Assembly: GCF_050947875.1 (NCBI RefSeq)
Contig: NC_134568.1
Span: 253,465,267-253,529,266, forward strand
Source of the DNA: Dermacentor variabilis
Taxonomy: Eukaryota; Arthropoda; Arachnida; Ixodida; Ixodidae
Reading direction: 5' to 3'
Length of the DNA stretch: 64,000 nt
Part shown: piece by piece, positions 32,990-42,500 of the stretch
Numbering within the stretch: the first letter of the stretch is position 1
Layout: the number at the start of each line of letters is the position of its first letter
Notes under the pieces: generated by a model
The model's input: the letters and a program-made list of their open reading frames with translations, nothing else
What the model was told of the DNA's origin: nothing
The model's database searches: none
Program-made: the position numbers and the translations under genes

Positions 32990-35900
32990 TCAACACTCGA
33001 CGCCCCTGCCTAGGCCACTCCAGTGATCAGGTACACACAGAAAGTACTTGTCCATTGCCTCACAGAACCGAACTCTATAAAGGTTTGGCCAGACGATTGT
33101 GGGAAGTTTCCCATGGCCCCGAAGAGTCACAGTTGACTTCACCACCATCTCGAGCTTCTTGTCCCAGGTGAAAGTACGTATGTAGTCTATTATACCAACC
33201 ACCAGCTCTTTTCGGTCATTGTCAAAGCCAACAAGCAATGAATAATCCATGACAGAATTATCAGATAAAAAATTTGCATCATTCCTGATAGCCAGAGATA
33301 GGACAGTTTTGGAATGTGGTCGAACATACAGAGGAGAATCGCATGTTGTCTTCAGCAAGTTTTCATCTAAAAGGACCACATCACCTTCAGTTTGTGAGCG
33401 TGTATTTACCATACGATTACGCACAGAACCCTTGAGGTCAAACTTTTGAGCAATGTTACGCTTGTAGAAGAGGTTCTCCATGACCAGGAGGTCTAGCTTT
33501 GATGCAGCATTGGTGGCAGAGTTCTTGTACCCGATGCGGAACACACCAACAATCTTGGCCAATACGGTGGGTTGCCTGTCTGTACAAGCACTGCTTACAT
33601 ATTGAAAGTACAGGGGTGCAAATTCAAGGAAAGACTGAACCTCGTAACGAGACATTTGCTTCAAGATAAAGCGGTCATCATGTGTTTTGCAGAATGAAGA
33701 ACCAGACTTCCCACCTTGTGCACTCCAAGACACGCACCGAGAAAGTGAGTGGATGAAGCGATCTTCTCCATGAGGAAAAATGAGACATCGCAATTTTCGG
33801 AACTGTTCAGCAAAAAATATGCGGCAGTAAAACTGTGATGTTGCATCACTGAACTGGGTTTCAATGTGCATGTTGGGGTTCTTATGTCCAGTTCGCTTGT
33901 CTGTTTCCTGGCTGCTACAAAGAGCCAAATCATTAAAATCTACCATAGCATTCTCTGCAGGTGCTTTTGTAGTTGGACTAGGCTGCTCACGCAACTGACT
34001 TAGAGCTGTTGTCAGAGTTGACTGCAGCTCTGCAAGTTTCTGTTCGTAATCCGTGGAAGCAAGAGCATGAGCGATAATAGAGCTGGGTTCCTGGTCATAT
34101 ATAACAATGGGAATTCTGGCACCATGAGACACATTAAAATGGTCTGATGCAGGAAATGGGCTTTGAATAGGATTGCTTCCAGAGCTAGACAGAAGCTGAC
34201 TGATAATGGTTTTAACAGTCCCTCTTTTTTCCTGCTTGCCAGGCGTGTCATCATCTACTTTGGATGCTGCGGACAGTTTCGTACGATTTTCAAGCATGCG
34301 TTCTGCACCATCGGAACGAGACCGTTCGTGGCTCCTTAAGGCTGCAGACTTCTTTGACTCTGTGCTATCGTCCAACCCTGGTGCTTGGCTATAGCTGTCC
34401 TGCTTTGGAGTACTTGTGTCTTGGCCCATAAGGCCAGCATATATCCCTGGAGAAGCGCCGTACATACAGCTTGAAACTGATGAGCTACTACTGGACACCC
34501 GTAGTGCTGTACCAGTAGGAGGACTAAAGCTGTCGTCGGGTAGGAATGCAACATTGTCATCCCTGACTATATCCAGCATTTGATGTGGTTCAATGCTGAA
34601 GTGGCCCTCCACAATGTCTGCATCTCCAGCAGAATCACTATCTCCCAGACTGCTGGCTGTGTCTATGCTTTCATTGAGTTCATGTTTGGCTGAACCTGTC
34701 TGGTCATCTGAAAATGCTGTGGTGTCAGCTCCAAGTGAAGATGCGGGCTTCTTCATTTGGCTTGATTTTGCCAGCAACTTTTCTTCTCTTTTTCTGACTG
34801 ATTCAAAGTCTTGTAACCTTTTGTTCCAACAATTAACAGCATCTGCAATGTAGTGTTTTAGTAAGACAAGGCTGTCATTGATTTTCCAGGCCAGTGAACA
34901 TGCCTCATTGAGGACGCAAGTGTCCAATGTAGATGGATCTTGTGATTGGCACTTCTTCAAGTTTGGTGATGTCAGCTGGAGCTGAATGTCTTCTATTTTC
35001 TCTTTAAAGGCATTCTTCTCCGTTTGCTGCATTTCCATGAGGTCTGCAGCAAAAGCTTCATATTTAGTAGCCTGCACCTGTGCCCTAAGGGAGCACAATG
35101 TCTCAACGACAGTGTTATAAACCCAGTAGCCTTTAAGTGCCAAGTCCCGAATCTCATCAACAACTACACTAACTTGAGGAATTTCATCAACAATGGAGAT
35201 CACAGGTGGGGGCAAAGCAACTTCCCTAATTGCAATAGGCGAGTACTTGAAAGATGCCACTACTTGCTGTGAAGCAAAGTATTGATAGTGATCATGGTGC
35301 AAAGAATGTTGGCAGTGCTCATGCGAGCCCCTGCATGTGTATGCATGACCATGAAAACGCAGCTCCAAGTATTTGGCAAATGAAAGTGACCATGTTTCCT
35401 CACTCATTGTAGTAAGTGGTGTCACAAAGCGACATTTACGGCACCAACTCCACATGAGAATAGAACTCTGGGCCGTGGTTGGTGGATTGTCTAAGTGATG
35501 CAACAGAATTTGAATACAACCATTTTCATGAACAAACTTGCGCACATGCTCCAGCATGGGAGTGTCGCAAGATGCATTGGGACATGTGTAGGATGATCGA
35601 AAGCAATAGCGCTCTAGGAAACCACCAAGCGGAATGTCATTGCGACCATAAAAGTCCATATTAACCACCCATGGGTTGACACAGAAGTAGGGTGCATTGC
35701 TTGAAGTTGGTGAATAGCTACAGAAAAGCACAGCAACCCTTTGATGGTTGTAGGGACTGAGAGCATCAGTTCTGCCATCACAGATGTGCTGATCTGCTGT
35801 GGCCCCAGCTCCATTGGTTGGTGAATGTCCTGGCAAAGTTTCAACCTTGCCAAAGTTGTGATGGCAAAGGTTCTGGATTCTTCCACCACGGGCCCGAAAG

Positions 35901-38900
35901 TCGGCTAGCAGTGCTTCTGCTTCAACTGATTCCCAAAAGTATGAAAGCTTCTGATAAGTAAAAGGGTGATATGGAAGAATGACCACCTTTTCCAGCATAT
36001 TCTTGGCACTCAATGTACTCAATGATGAATCATCAGGTTCCATTTTGTTCCACACTTCCTCAGTGTCACATGTTTTAGGAGACCAGTAAATTTCATCAGA
36101 GAAAAACTTGCGCAGTTCACAGCGGCGACCAGCTTCAGTCTTCAGGTAGGGCACTGTGAGCCTAATAAAGGGTGAACAACATAGAATTGTTGAATCCAGG
36201 GCTAACTTAAATGAGTTACTTAGTGGGAGAACTTGCGACTTCAATGAAAGTCTGTGCTCTGTGACTGCAGCTGCATCTTCATCTGAGTTCAACAAAGTGT
36301 GGAGTGGATCACTGAAGTCTTCAACACAGCTAATCTCTACTTTTCTTGTACTGTCCTCTGGCCCCAACAACACCTTCTGTTCTGTGTGGTCTGATGCAGC
36401 AAGGCTTTCATCATGCACGGCACAGTTCTCTTCAACTTCATTTTCCATATCATCCTCGGCAACGTGTAACCGTGCTGGTGGTTCAGCATGCTCATCCATT
36501 AAGAAAGCCAGCTCTAGTCGCCAGTTAAAAGCTACATACAGCATGAAACGAATTATGTTCTTGACTTTTTTTAATTCAGTTCCCGAGCCTCCTCTCAACA
36601 GAATAGTGCATCCCAGTGTGCTAGTGCATCCATCGAAAAACAGAAGTGTCTTGAATCTATTTGATGGGAGTAGATAGGTCCTCACAAAAAAGTTTTGGCA
36701 GGAACCCAAGTTAGGCTTTCGAAGCTGGGCATCTATGGAGCTAACAATAGCTGATTGAGTGCACCGTGAAACTCGTTCCATAACCGATGGCTTCACATTG
36801 ATTGCTAGAGTAACATCCATCTGCAAAAGCTTTTCTTGTGCCAGCCGAGACACTGTTTTTTCAACAAGAAGCAAGTCTGGCTGAAAGACCTGTATCTTGG
36901 CAACAACGTGCTTGAGATACTCGCATTCTTGCATAAGAATAGGATCAAGTGAGGAGAGCTTGTTTTCAACTCGCTGGTACACAATGGACGAGCCTACAAG
37001 AAGAATGCGTGGGTTAGTCAACTGTTGTCGCATCTTCTTATGAACAACATTCTTTGTGCAAACAACGCCATTGACAACAGCACATTCAGTTCTGTGTCCC
37101 CCTGGAATCTTCTTTATATGAACATACTGTCGAATATCCATGTCATCATCCAGGTGTTTCACATCAGGTGTTACAGTGCTTGCGACTTTGTGAATAATTG
37201 GCAACACTACCTCAGCCCAAGGCAATGGAAGCCCATCAGCTGCTAGAAGCTGGTTCAACAGGTCTTTCTCAAGCACACCATAGGCCGAGTTCAAGCTCTC
37301 TTTGGCTTCTTTCACCTTTGTTTCATCAAGCACAGACTTTTGCTGGCCAGAGTTATTCATGCTGCAGCTTGCATACAAAGCTCCACTGACACAGTCATCT
37401 GCAATAGTGCGATTACAGATTTCGCTATTTATAGCACTTCGATGGGAGTCCCAGCGGCTACGCCTCGTGTCCTCAGATTCTTCCTCCTCTGGGGATATGG
37501 CCAGTGAGTCACGTGGCCTTGAGACAGTTACTCTGGATTCTTTCAAATCAAGATTGAGAAAAAACGTTGATGTTGATGCTGCAAGTCGTTTCTTTTCCTT
37601 GTATGGCATTGAACTGTCCAAGCGGTCAGTTGGCATCTTATCTACTCTGAGTATGTCATCCATAACGGCAAAAGGAGAAAGGCTGCCAGCAGGCTGAATT
37701 TCAGAAACCCAAAGAGGATCTTGATTCTCCTCCACAACTTCATCAGGAGGGCTGTTCGAATGGCTTGAGCCAGCATCTGTCTGATTGTCTGAACCAGGCT
37801 TATATAGGGAATAGGCATCAATAAAGATTGGCTCATGAGGTAGCACAGGCTCCAGGAAATTGCTATCAATCAAAGCCTGTCCAATTGAAATTGCCTCCCC
37901 TCGTGAAGAGACTTTCCCCTGTGCTACAAGCCAGTCCACAAGTTCATTCCCAACTACACAATTGCTGTAGGAATGAAGGCGGTGCCGGTGGGTCTGAAAA
38001 GAGACTCCATGAACTGGGTGTTGTATCTGAGACCACAACTCACGAATGAACATCTTGTCGTAGACAGGCGTCCTGCCTGGTGAAGGGGTTTGGAAGCCAG
38101 ACTTGTCTGAAGGGCTGTAATCTTCTGTGTCTCCCTTTGGAACGACTAAGGCTTCTTCCCGAAATCCCACTGAAGTCTTTCTTCTTCCTGATGAACCCCA
38201 TGTGCCAGTATCAGGTGAAGTGGAGTCTTCCTCTTCCATGCGCATCATACCCAGCTTATTCTGCAGATCCGATAGGACTCCACGCAAATCAGCACTCAAG
38301 TCCAGCGATTTGACGTAGGATAATACCACCTGACAACAGTACATACAAACCCGCAAGTCCCCTCTATATCCGATTATTTTACCAGGAATCTCACGGTTAC
38401 AGCAGCGGCTGCAGAATATCTGGCCACAAATCCTACAGTGGTGGCGCCGACGAAAAGTTGTGAACTTGTCGCCGCATTCGTAGCACTCCCTGCAGTTGCT
38501 GTCCGGCATCCAGTACTGTTTGAAATCTGCGTCTTTGTACGCATTTGGGGCCACGATACCGCGGTCCATGATGTGCGCGATACGACTCAACACACCAGAG
38601 AAACTGCGTGTGTACAAAACGTCCAGTTCTCCTCTGCCCTCGGGAGGTGGCGGCGGTACCGTCTGTGGTTCAGCATTTAACGCACGTGTAGCAGCTATCG
38701 GAGAGTCGCATTCAGTCCTGGCACTGGGCGATGATTGTGGAGCAGGAGCAACAACTTCGTCTTCGGGGATGCATTGACAGGGACTCTCTTCACGCACTTC
38801 AGGCACTGCGGGGTCTGCGGTAGGACCAGTTCTTGGTGCTCGTGAAAGCTTGAAGAACCGGCTCAGAGAAAACCCACTCGCTTTAGTTTTCATGTCGGAG

Positions 38901-38977
38901 CTAAGAGGTGCAAACTCGGTGAGCGAAGTGGGCGAATCGAGTTTCTTCGCTCCGCGACGGTAATCAGCGGGCTCCAT
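32990..38977 (-). CDS. PIKFYVE: 1-phosphatidylinositol 3-phosphate 5-kinase PIKfyve (Fab1), single exon, 1995 aa
   Basis: A lipid kinase making PI(3,5)P2 from PI3P on endosomes and lysosomes. Domains by approximate residue: FYVE finger 155-215 (WMPD, RRRHHCR); DEP 310-395 (WSQIQHPVHGV, LVDWL); CCT/chaperonin-like domain 600-830; Cys-rich region 1120-1270; PIP-kinase domain 1700-1985. The kinase has a Gly-rich loop (GGKSGSSF, about 1753), a likely catalytic Lys in DRFILKQMSR, FDLKGSVRNR, VMDYSLLVG (about 1909) and IIDYIRTF (about 1930). Length is close to the roughly 2100 residues of vertebrate PIKFYVE. The start is the first ATG (GCAAAATGGAG context), in an N-terminal Ser/Pro-rich region typical of the family. 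No stop, frameshift or missing key residue is seen. Oddly for this family there is no intron. PIKfyve normally acts with Vac14 and Fig4, which are not in the window. Confidence 0.96.
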   Translation of the reverse strand: MEPADYRRGAKKLDSPTSLTEFAPLSSDMKTKASGFSLSRFFKLSRAPRTGPTADPAVPEVREESPCQCIPEDEVVAPAPQSSPSARTECDSPIAATRALNAEPQTVPPPPPEGRGELDVLYTRSFSGVLSRIAHIMDRGIVAPNAYKDADFKQYWMPDSNCRECYECGDKFTTFRRRHHCRICGQIFCSRCCNREIPGKIIGYRGDLRVCMYCCQVVLSYVKSLDLSADLRGVLSDLQNKLGMMRMEEEDSTSPDTGTWGSSGRRKTSVGFREEALVVPKGDTEDYSPSDKSGFQTPSPGRTPVYDKMFIRELWSQIQHPVHGVSFQTHRHRLHSYSNCVVGNELVDWLVAQGKVSSRGEAISIGQALIDSNFLEPVLPHEPIFIDAYSLYKPGSDNQTDAGSSHSNSPPDEVVEENQDPLWVSEIQPAGSLSPFAVMDDILRVDKMPTDRLDSSMPYKEKKRLAASTSTFFLNLDLKESRVTVSRPRDSLAISPEEEESEDTRRSRWDSHRSAINSEICNRTIADDCVSGALYASCSMNNSGQQKSVLDETKVKEAKESLNSAYGVLEKDLLNQLLAADGLPLPWAEVVLPIIHKVASTVTPDVKHLDDDMDIRQYVHIKKIPGGHRTECAVVNGVVCTKNVVHKKMRQQLTNPRILLVGSSIVYQRVENKLSSLDPILMQECEYLKHVVAKIQVFQPDLLLVEKTVSRLAQEKLLQMDVTLAINVKPSVMERVSRCTQSAIVSSIDAQLRKPNLGSCQNFFVRTYLLPSNRFKTLLFFDGCTSTLGCTILLRGGSGTELKKVKNIIRFMLYVAFNWRLELAFLMDEHAEPPARLHVAEDDMENEVEENCAVHDESLAASDHTEQKVLLGPEDSTRKVEISCVEDFSDPLHTLLNSDEDAAAVTEHRLSLKSQVLPLSNSFKLALDSTILCCSPFIRLTVPYLKTEAGRRCELRKFFSDEIYWSPKTCDTEEVWNKMEPDDSSLSTLSAKNMLEKVVILPYHPFTYQKLSYFWESVEAEALLADFRARGGRIQNLCHHNFGKVETLPGHSPTNGAGATADQHICDGRTDALSPYNHQRVAVLFCSYSPTSSNAPYFCVNPWVVNMDFYGRNDIPLGGFLERYCFRSSYTCPNASCDTPMLEHVRKFVHENGCIQILLHHLDNPPTTAQSSILMWSWCRKCRFVTPLTTMSEETWSLSFAKYLELRFHGHAYTCRGSHEHCQHSLHHDHYQYFASQQVVASFKYSPIAIREVALPPPVISIVDEIPQVSVVVDEIRDLALKGYWVYNTVVETLCSLRAQVQATKYEAFAADLMEMQQTEKNAFKEKIEDIQLQLTSPNLKKCQSQDPSTLDTCVLNEACSLAWKINDSLVLLKHYIADAVNCWNKRLQDFESVRKREEKLLAKSSQMKKPASSLGADTTAFSDDQTGSAKHELNESIDTASSLGDSDSAGDADIVEGHFSIEPHQMLDIVRDDNVAFLPDDSFSPPTGTALRVSSSSSSVSSCMYGASPGIYAGLMGQDTSTPKQDSYSQAPGLDDSTESKKSAALRSHERSRSDGAERMLENRTKLSAASKVDDDTPGKQEKRGTVKTIISQLLSSSGSNPIQSPFPASDHFNVSHGARIPIVIYDQEPSSIIAHALASTDYEQKLAELQSTLTTALSQLREQPSPTTKAPAENAMVDFNDLALCSSQETDKRTGHKNPNMHIETQFSDATSQFYCRIFFAEQFRKLRCLIFPHGEDRFIHSLSRCVSWSAQGGKSGSSFCKTHDDRFILKQMSRYEVQSFLEFAPLYFQYVSSACTDRQPTVLAKIVGVFRIGYKNSATNAASKLDLLVMENLFYKRNIAQKFDLKGSVRNRMVNTRSQTEGDVVLLDENLLKTTCDSPLYVRPHSKTVLSLAIRNDANFLSDNSVMDYSLLVGFDNDRKELVVGIIDYIRTFTWDKKLEMVVKSTVTLRGHGKLPTIVWPNLYRVRFCEAMDKYFLCVPDHWSGLGRGVEC

Positions 38978-39400
38978 TTTGCACGCCCCGTTGACAGCAG
39001 GCCAGCTGTTTCCGATGCACGGCTAGGACATTGCTTGGGCTTGAGCGTAGTTGGTCTGTCTTATCGCGATTGGTTTCCTGCCGAGATATGAGCACTGAGT
39101 AAGGAATACCCACAGAAGCGTCAAACAAACCATGTCCACGCACTGAGCACACCGAGTACTGCGCTAAGCGTATGAACGGTATGAAAGATGAATGAAAGGC
39201 CCTCTTCCCCACACCGTTACGAGAGCCGTAGCCATACAACCGTAAGGGCCAACCATAGGCCAATTGGGCCAATAGCCACCTCCGGCCTCCCAGCCCTCCG
39301 CTGGCTTGCCAGCCTTGCCTTCTCAGCAGAACAAACACCAACCGGAACTATCCCTATCCCTGCCGCGCGAGGACGCCACATTATAGGTAGTAAGGATGAC
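38978..39400 (-). promoter_or_regulatory. Putative promoter / 5' flank of PIKfyve
   Basis: Upstream of the PIKfyve start the DNA is CpG-rich with several CCAAT-type boxes: minus-strand CCAAT at about 39069-39073, and CCAATTGGGCCAAT at about 39262-39276, partly palindromic. No TATA box is evident. The transcription start cannot be placed from sequence. Confidence 0.4.
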
Positions 39401-39500
39401 GACGGTGTGCGAATATTCGAAACTTTCGAATAACGAATCGAATAGTATCCTATATTTGATGCGGTGTTCAAATTGAATAATCACTATTCGTAAATGTGAA
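39401..39500. repeat. AT-rich TTCGAA-type palindromic repeat end
   Basis: GCGAATATTCGAAACTTTCG then AATAACGAATCGAATAGTAT and later ATTCGTAAATGTGAATA form overlapping short palindromes. I associate this motif from memory with ends of tick hAT-like elements. No coding remnant is attached. Confidence 0.35.
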
Positions 39501-39616
39501 TATCTTTTGAATACTTTCTAAATTTTCAAAACGTCAAGTGAGCACAAATAAACATAAAATTGGATCAAAAGTACATGCGAGAAAAACAGAAAGTAAAACA
39601 CGAGAACTTGCGTACA

Positions 39617-39945
39617 CTCTAAAAAAAGTTTACACCCTTTGCGGTTTATCTTGTCCGCAAACTATAATCGTCAGCTGCCTCGCTTGCGTTTTCTCTCTTG
39701 AAAACAGCGCTGGCTACTTTCCTGCCGAGAATGTAGTGTCATGCTGATAACGCGCAAGCCGTTGACTAACACTATGGTGACATAGACTTTCATATTAGAA
39801 ACTCTATAGGTGACTAAGAAGTACCGGCTCGCAGTGTTAAAGAAAGGAAATACGGCCAAGACAGATGACGATCCCTCACTCTAAAAAAAAGTTTACGCCC
39901 TTTGGGTTGTATTTTGCCCCAAACGATAATCTCCATGCGCTTTTT
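39617..39945. mobile_element. Fold-back MITE, one truncated copy plus the left end of a second
   Basis: CTCTAAAAAAAGTTTACACC followed by CTTTG.GGTTTATCTTGTCC starts a copy at 39617, whose right half degrades at about 39870. The same left end begins again at 39877 (CACTCTAAAAAAAAGTTTAC). Both match the complete copy at 43187-43456. Confidence 0.6.
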
Positions 39946-40201
39946 TTCTGCTATATTGTACCTCGAGCTCCACCACTGGAAAAGCTGGCGCCACCGTCGG
40001 CGTGACGTGCTAGGAGGGATCACGTGGACATAGCGGCCGCGTCGGCTGCTTCGGGAGCGCCGAAGCGAGCTGAAAACGAGTTTAAATTCCGTCGTACGCT
40101 GCGGTCCTCATTTAGTGGCGAAATTTTCCCGCTTCGAGTGTCTCCTTTACAACGCTTGAAAGCACTACAATAGGTAGCGGCTGCCTTTGAAGGCGCGCAA
40201 C

Positions 40202-40411
40202 ATGGTAGGCTACTGCTCGGTGCCGCAGGGCCGGACGCACGTAACGGAGGCCGGTGTCAGCCTTATTCACACGTAACCGCAGGAGAAGAAGCTGCGTGAA
40301 GCTTGGCTCGCGAAACATAAAACCAGCAAACAGTCATCGGCTACAACTCGGGTATGCAGCAAGCACAGATGCGAGGAAGATTTCTGCTGCGGCGCCCGGT
40401 CTGCGATGTTC
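40202..40411 (+). pseudogene. THAP-domain exon fragment, broken
   Basis: From ATG 40202 the frame reads MVGYCSVPQGRTHV, hits TAA about 25 codons in, then continues in frame with KLREAWLAKHK, TTRVCSKHRCEEDF and a stop at about 40411. That is the THAP zinc-finger pattern (Cys pair, Trp, VCS.H...DF). The second zinc Cys of the first pair is Gly, and the usual aromatic position before Pro-Gln is the TAA stop. THAP domains occur in P-element-type transposases and host factors; with no downstream exons visible I cannot tell which. Not functional as read. Confidence 0.6.
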
Positions 40412-41464
40412 TGAAAACACGCACTGAGACGCTCGTTCGAGTCCACTGCCCGACTAATGTCATGACGGTTTGGTCTATGAACTTGTCGATACTATAGATA
40501 CTGGCAAGTTCAGTGGAGTGGAAAGGCAGCGGTAAGAAGCACATTAGAAAAAAAGGATGGCATATGGCCATGTTTGTATTATGAATTAATGCACTGGATT
40601 ACAAAAAAGGAGCAGCGGGAAATTGCACGCTGAGAACCCCGATAAACATACAGTGCGACGCAACTCGAGAAATAATATTGAAAGGCCAAAGAATTTAGAA
40701 GAAAAAAAAAAGATTGAATCGTCGCGACGGCACATCACAGTCCCCGTAGGCGTCGAAGTCTCTACAATGAAATTATTTTTGAACAGCTCTGATAGCGCCC
40801 ACGCAACAATGGTTGCTTGTACAATGTCAAATGCTCAAATTCTGCGGCCTAAAGCTCATGGCACGGTGCGAAAACGCGCGCGCAGAGAAAGCGAAACAGT
40901 GCGCGGACAAGCATGGATCCAAACGCGCAGTCGGTCGCTGAGAATCTACGCGATCGTGCATTGAGGCTTCGTTCTATTACGCTCCATTTAGTTATACAAA
41001 CACTATAAGAACATATTTCACATAGTTTGCTCTCAGCGTTTACCTACCTTTCACGCAAGAAGCCGGTTCGGGAGACTCCATCGCGGCGACCGCGCGCAGT
41101 GGCGTTCACTGTACGTATTCGGTAAAGAGATAGCGTCTGTAAACGATTTTGCGCTTTCAGTTTGCCCAAGCTTATTATTTAGACAGTAAAAAAGTTCTCT
41201 CGTTTCGAAAGTACTTACAGAAACGTCCGGGAGAGCTCGCGCGTGGTGTTTTCAGTGAGCGCTGACAGCAAAACTTATGAGGAGCGCGCCGCGCGATCCC
41301 TCATACTACGCCAGCGAGGCGCTTCCGATAGATGGCGACTCCGTAACTCCTCGCCGCCAATATCAGTTAATTGCTGAATGTACTGTAACTTATCTTTTCG
41401 ATTACTTTTCCAAAGTTGGAAACAAATTTCAGCATTGGCATTTGTTGGGCGTGTTGGTAAACTG
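40412..41464. other. CpG-rich intergenic DNA, no gene recognised
   Basis: A 113-codon plus-strand frame at 40623-40964 has no motif and a biased KR-rich composition. Sequence near 41240-41360 (GAGGAGCGCGCCGCGCGATC, GGCGCTTCCGATAGATGGCG) has the look of a repeat end but is not duplicated in the window. Confidence 0.4.
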
Positions 41465-41607
41465 ACTTGGAAAGCATATTTAGCGCCAGCGAACAAGGAC
41501 AGAAGGGAGAGGACTCCATAATGCGCTAGTGTGATATCTAGTAGCGATGATTGTGGTGTCGTCTCCCTTCTGTCCTTGTTTGCTGCCACTAAATATGCTT
41601 TCCAAGT
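41465..41607. mobile_element. Fold-back element, 143 bp with ~50-bp arms
   Basis: The left arm 41465-41514 (ACTTGGAAAGCATATTTAGC, AACAAGGACAGAAGGGAGA) is the near-perfect inverse of the right arm 41558-41607 (TCTCCCTTCTGTCCTTGTT, GCTAAATATGC-like CTAAATATGCTTTCCAAGT). A 43-base centre separates them. No coding capacity. No clear target-site duplication was found. Confidence 0.75.
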
Positions 41608-41663
41608 TGGAAACAAAGAAGTCTACGAAAACTCAGAATCTGTTACACGAAAGTTTTGGTCGC

Positions 41664-42500
41664 ATGTACACGCGCCCACAAAATATTGCGGGGTGCGCGA
41701 GCGCGTGGCGAAACGGCCCTCCTCCCCTCGGAGGGACACGGCCCTCCTCCCAGTCTCGGAGGGACACGCCTGCACGCATGCGCGTCCCTCCGAGACTGCA
41801 AGCGTGCATATTTCCGCGCTTCTTCCTTGCGCGCCGGCGATATCCGAATGTAGCCGCGAGGTGCCCCTCTTGTGATAAGCGCTGTGGCGGCTTCGACGGG
41901 CGAAACTTTGTTGTTCTTTATTCTATGACTATGTGAAGCGTGTTTAGAGGCGTGAGCTTGCGCGCGCCACTGCGGCCGCATTTTTGTCGAGTCACGAGCG
42001 CTGACGCATAGGGCCGGCCCGGTGGCGAGCGCAACAAGTCATTTTTTTTTTTTTTTTCTGCGCTGCACCTTTTAGTGTCAAATCTTCGTTGTTTCTTTCT
42101 TTTTACTAACGGGGCGTTCTCCCGCAGAAGAGCGTGGCAGAAAACGCGCTCTACAGAAGGAGACAGGCAAGACGAAAATGAACAATTGATTTTCGTTGTA
42201 TAAACGAAGTTCGGCCCGTCGAAGCAGTCACGACGCATATCGCAAGAGGGGCACCTTGCGAATACACTCGGATATTGCCGGCGCGCAAGGGAGGAAGCGC
42301 GGAAACAGGCACCCTTGCTAGGGTGGCTAGAAGGGTGCCTGTTTCGGGAGCCTTCTAGCCACCCTACCCTTGCAGTCACGGAGGGACGCGCATGCGCACA
42401 GGCGTCGGTCTCGACACCAGGGGTTCACCGCGAGAAGGGGAGGAGGGTCGCTTCGCCACGCGCTCGCGCACCCCGCAATATTTTGTGGGCGAGTGTACAT
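41664..42500. mobile_element. GC-rich long inverted-repeat element (~840 bp)
   Basis: The left end ATGTACACGCGCCCACAAAA is mirrored at the right end TTTTGTGGGCGAGTGTACAT. Similarity extends inward about 260-300 bases, including AATATTGCGGGGTGCGCGAG, CATGCGCGTCCCTCCG, CTTGCGCGCCGG and GAGGTGCCCCTCTTG blocks in both arms. The centre (about 41930-42180) is non-repetitive with a T15 run. No open frame resembles a transposase. Its closest description is a non-autonomous DNA transposon with long TIRs; the family is unknown. Confidence 0.7.
42319..42366. mobile_element. 48-bp palindromic micro-element with 7-bp target duplication
   Basis: Perfect 16-bp inverted arms (TAGGGTGGCTAGAAGG and its inverse) surround a 16-base loop. 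CCCTTGC occurs immediately before (42312-42318) and immediately after (42367-42373). The partner arm of the host inverted repeat lacks the 48 bases at the equivalent place, giving an internal empty site. Confidence 0.8.

Noticed and set aside
36156..36677. Plus-strand frame of 173 codons inside PIKfyve and similar shadows
   Set aside because: Antisense of a clearly conserved kinase gene; Ser-rich chance frame without motif.
32990..38977. Bacterial or viral contamination as the reason for the intron-free kinase
   Set aside because: The FYVE-DEP-CCT-PIPK architecture is eukaryotic, and the gene is flanked by the same repeats as the rest of the window.
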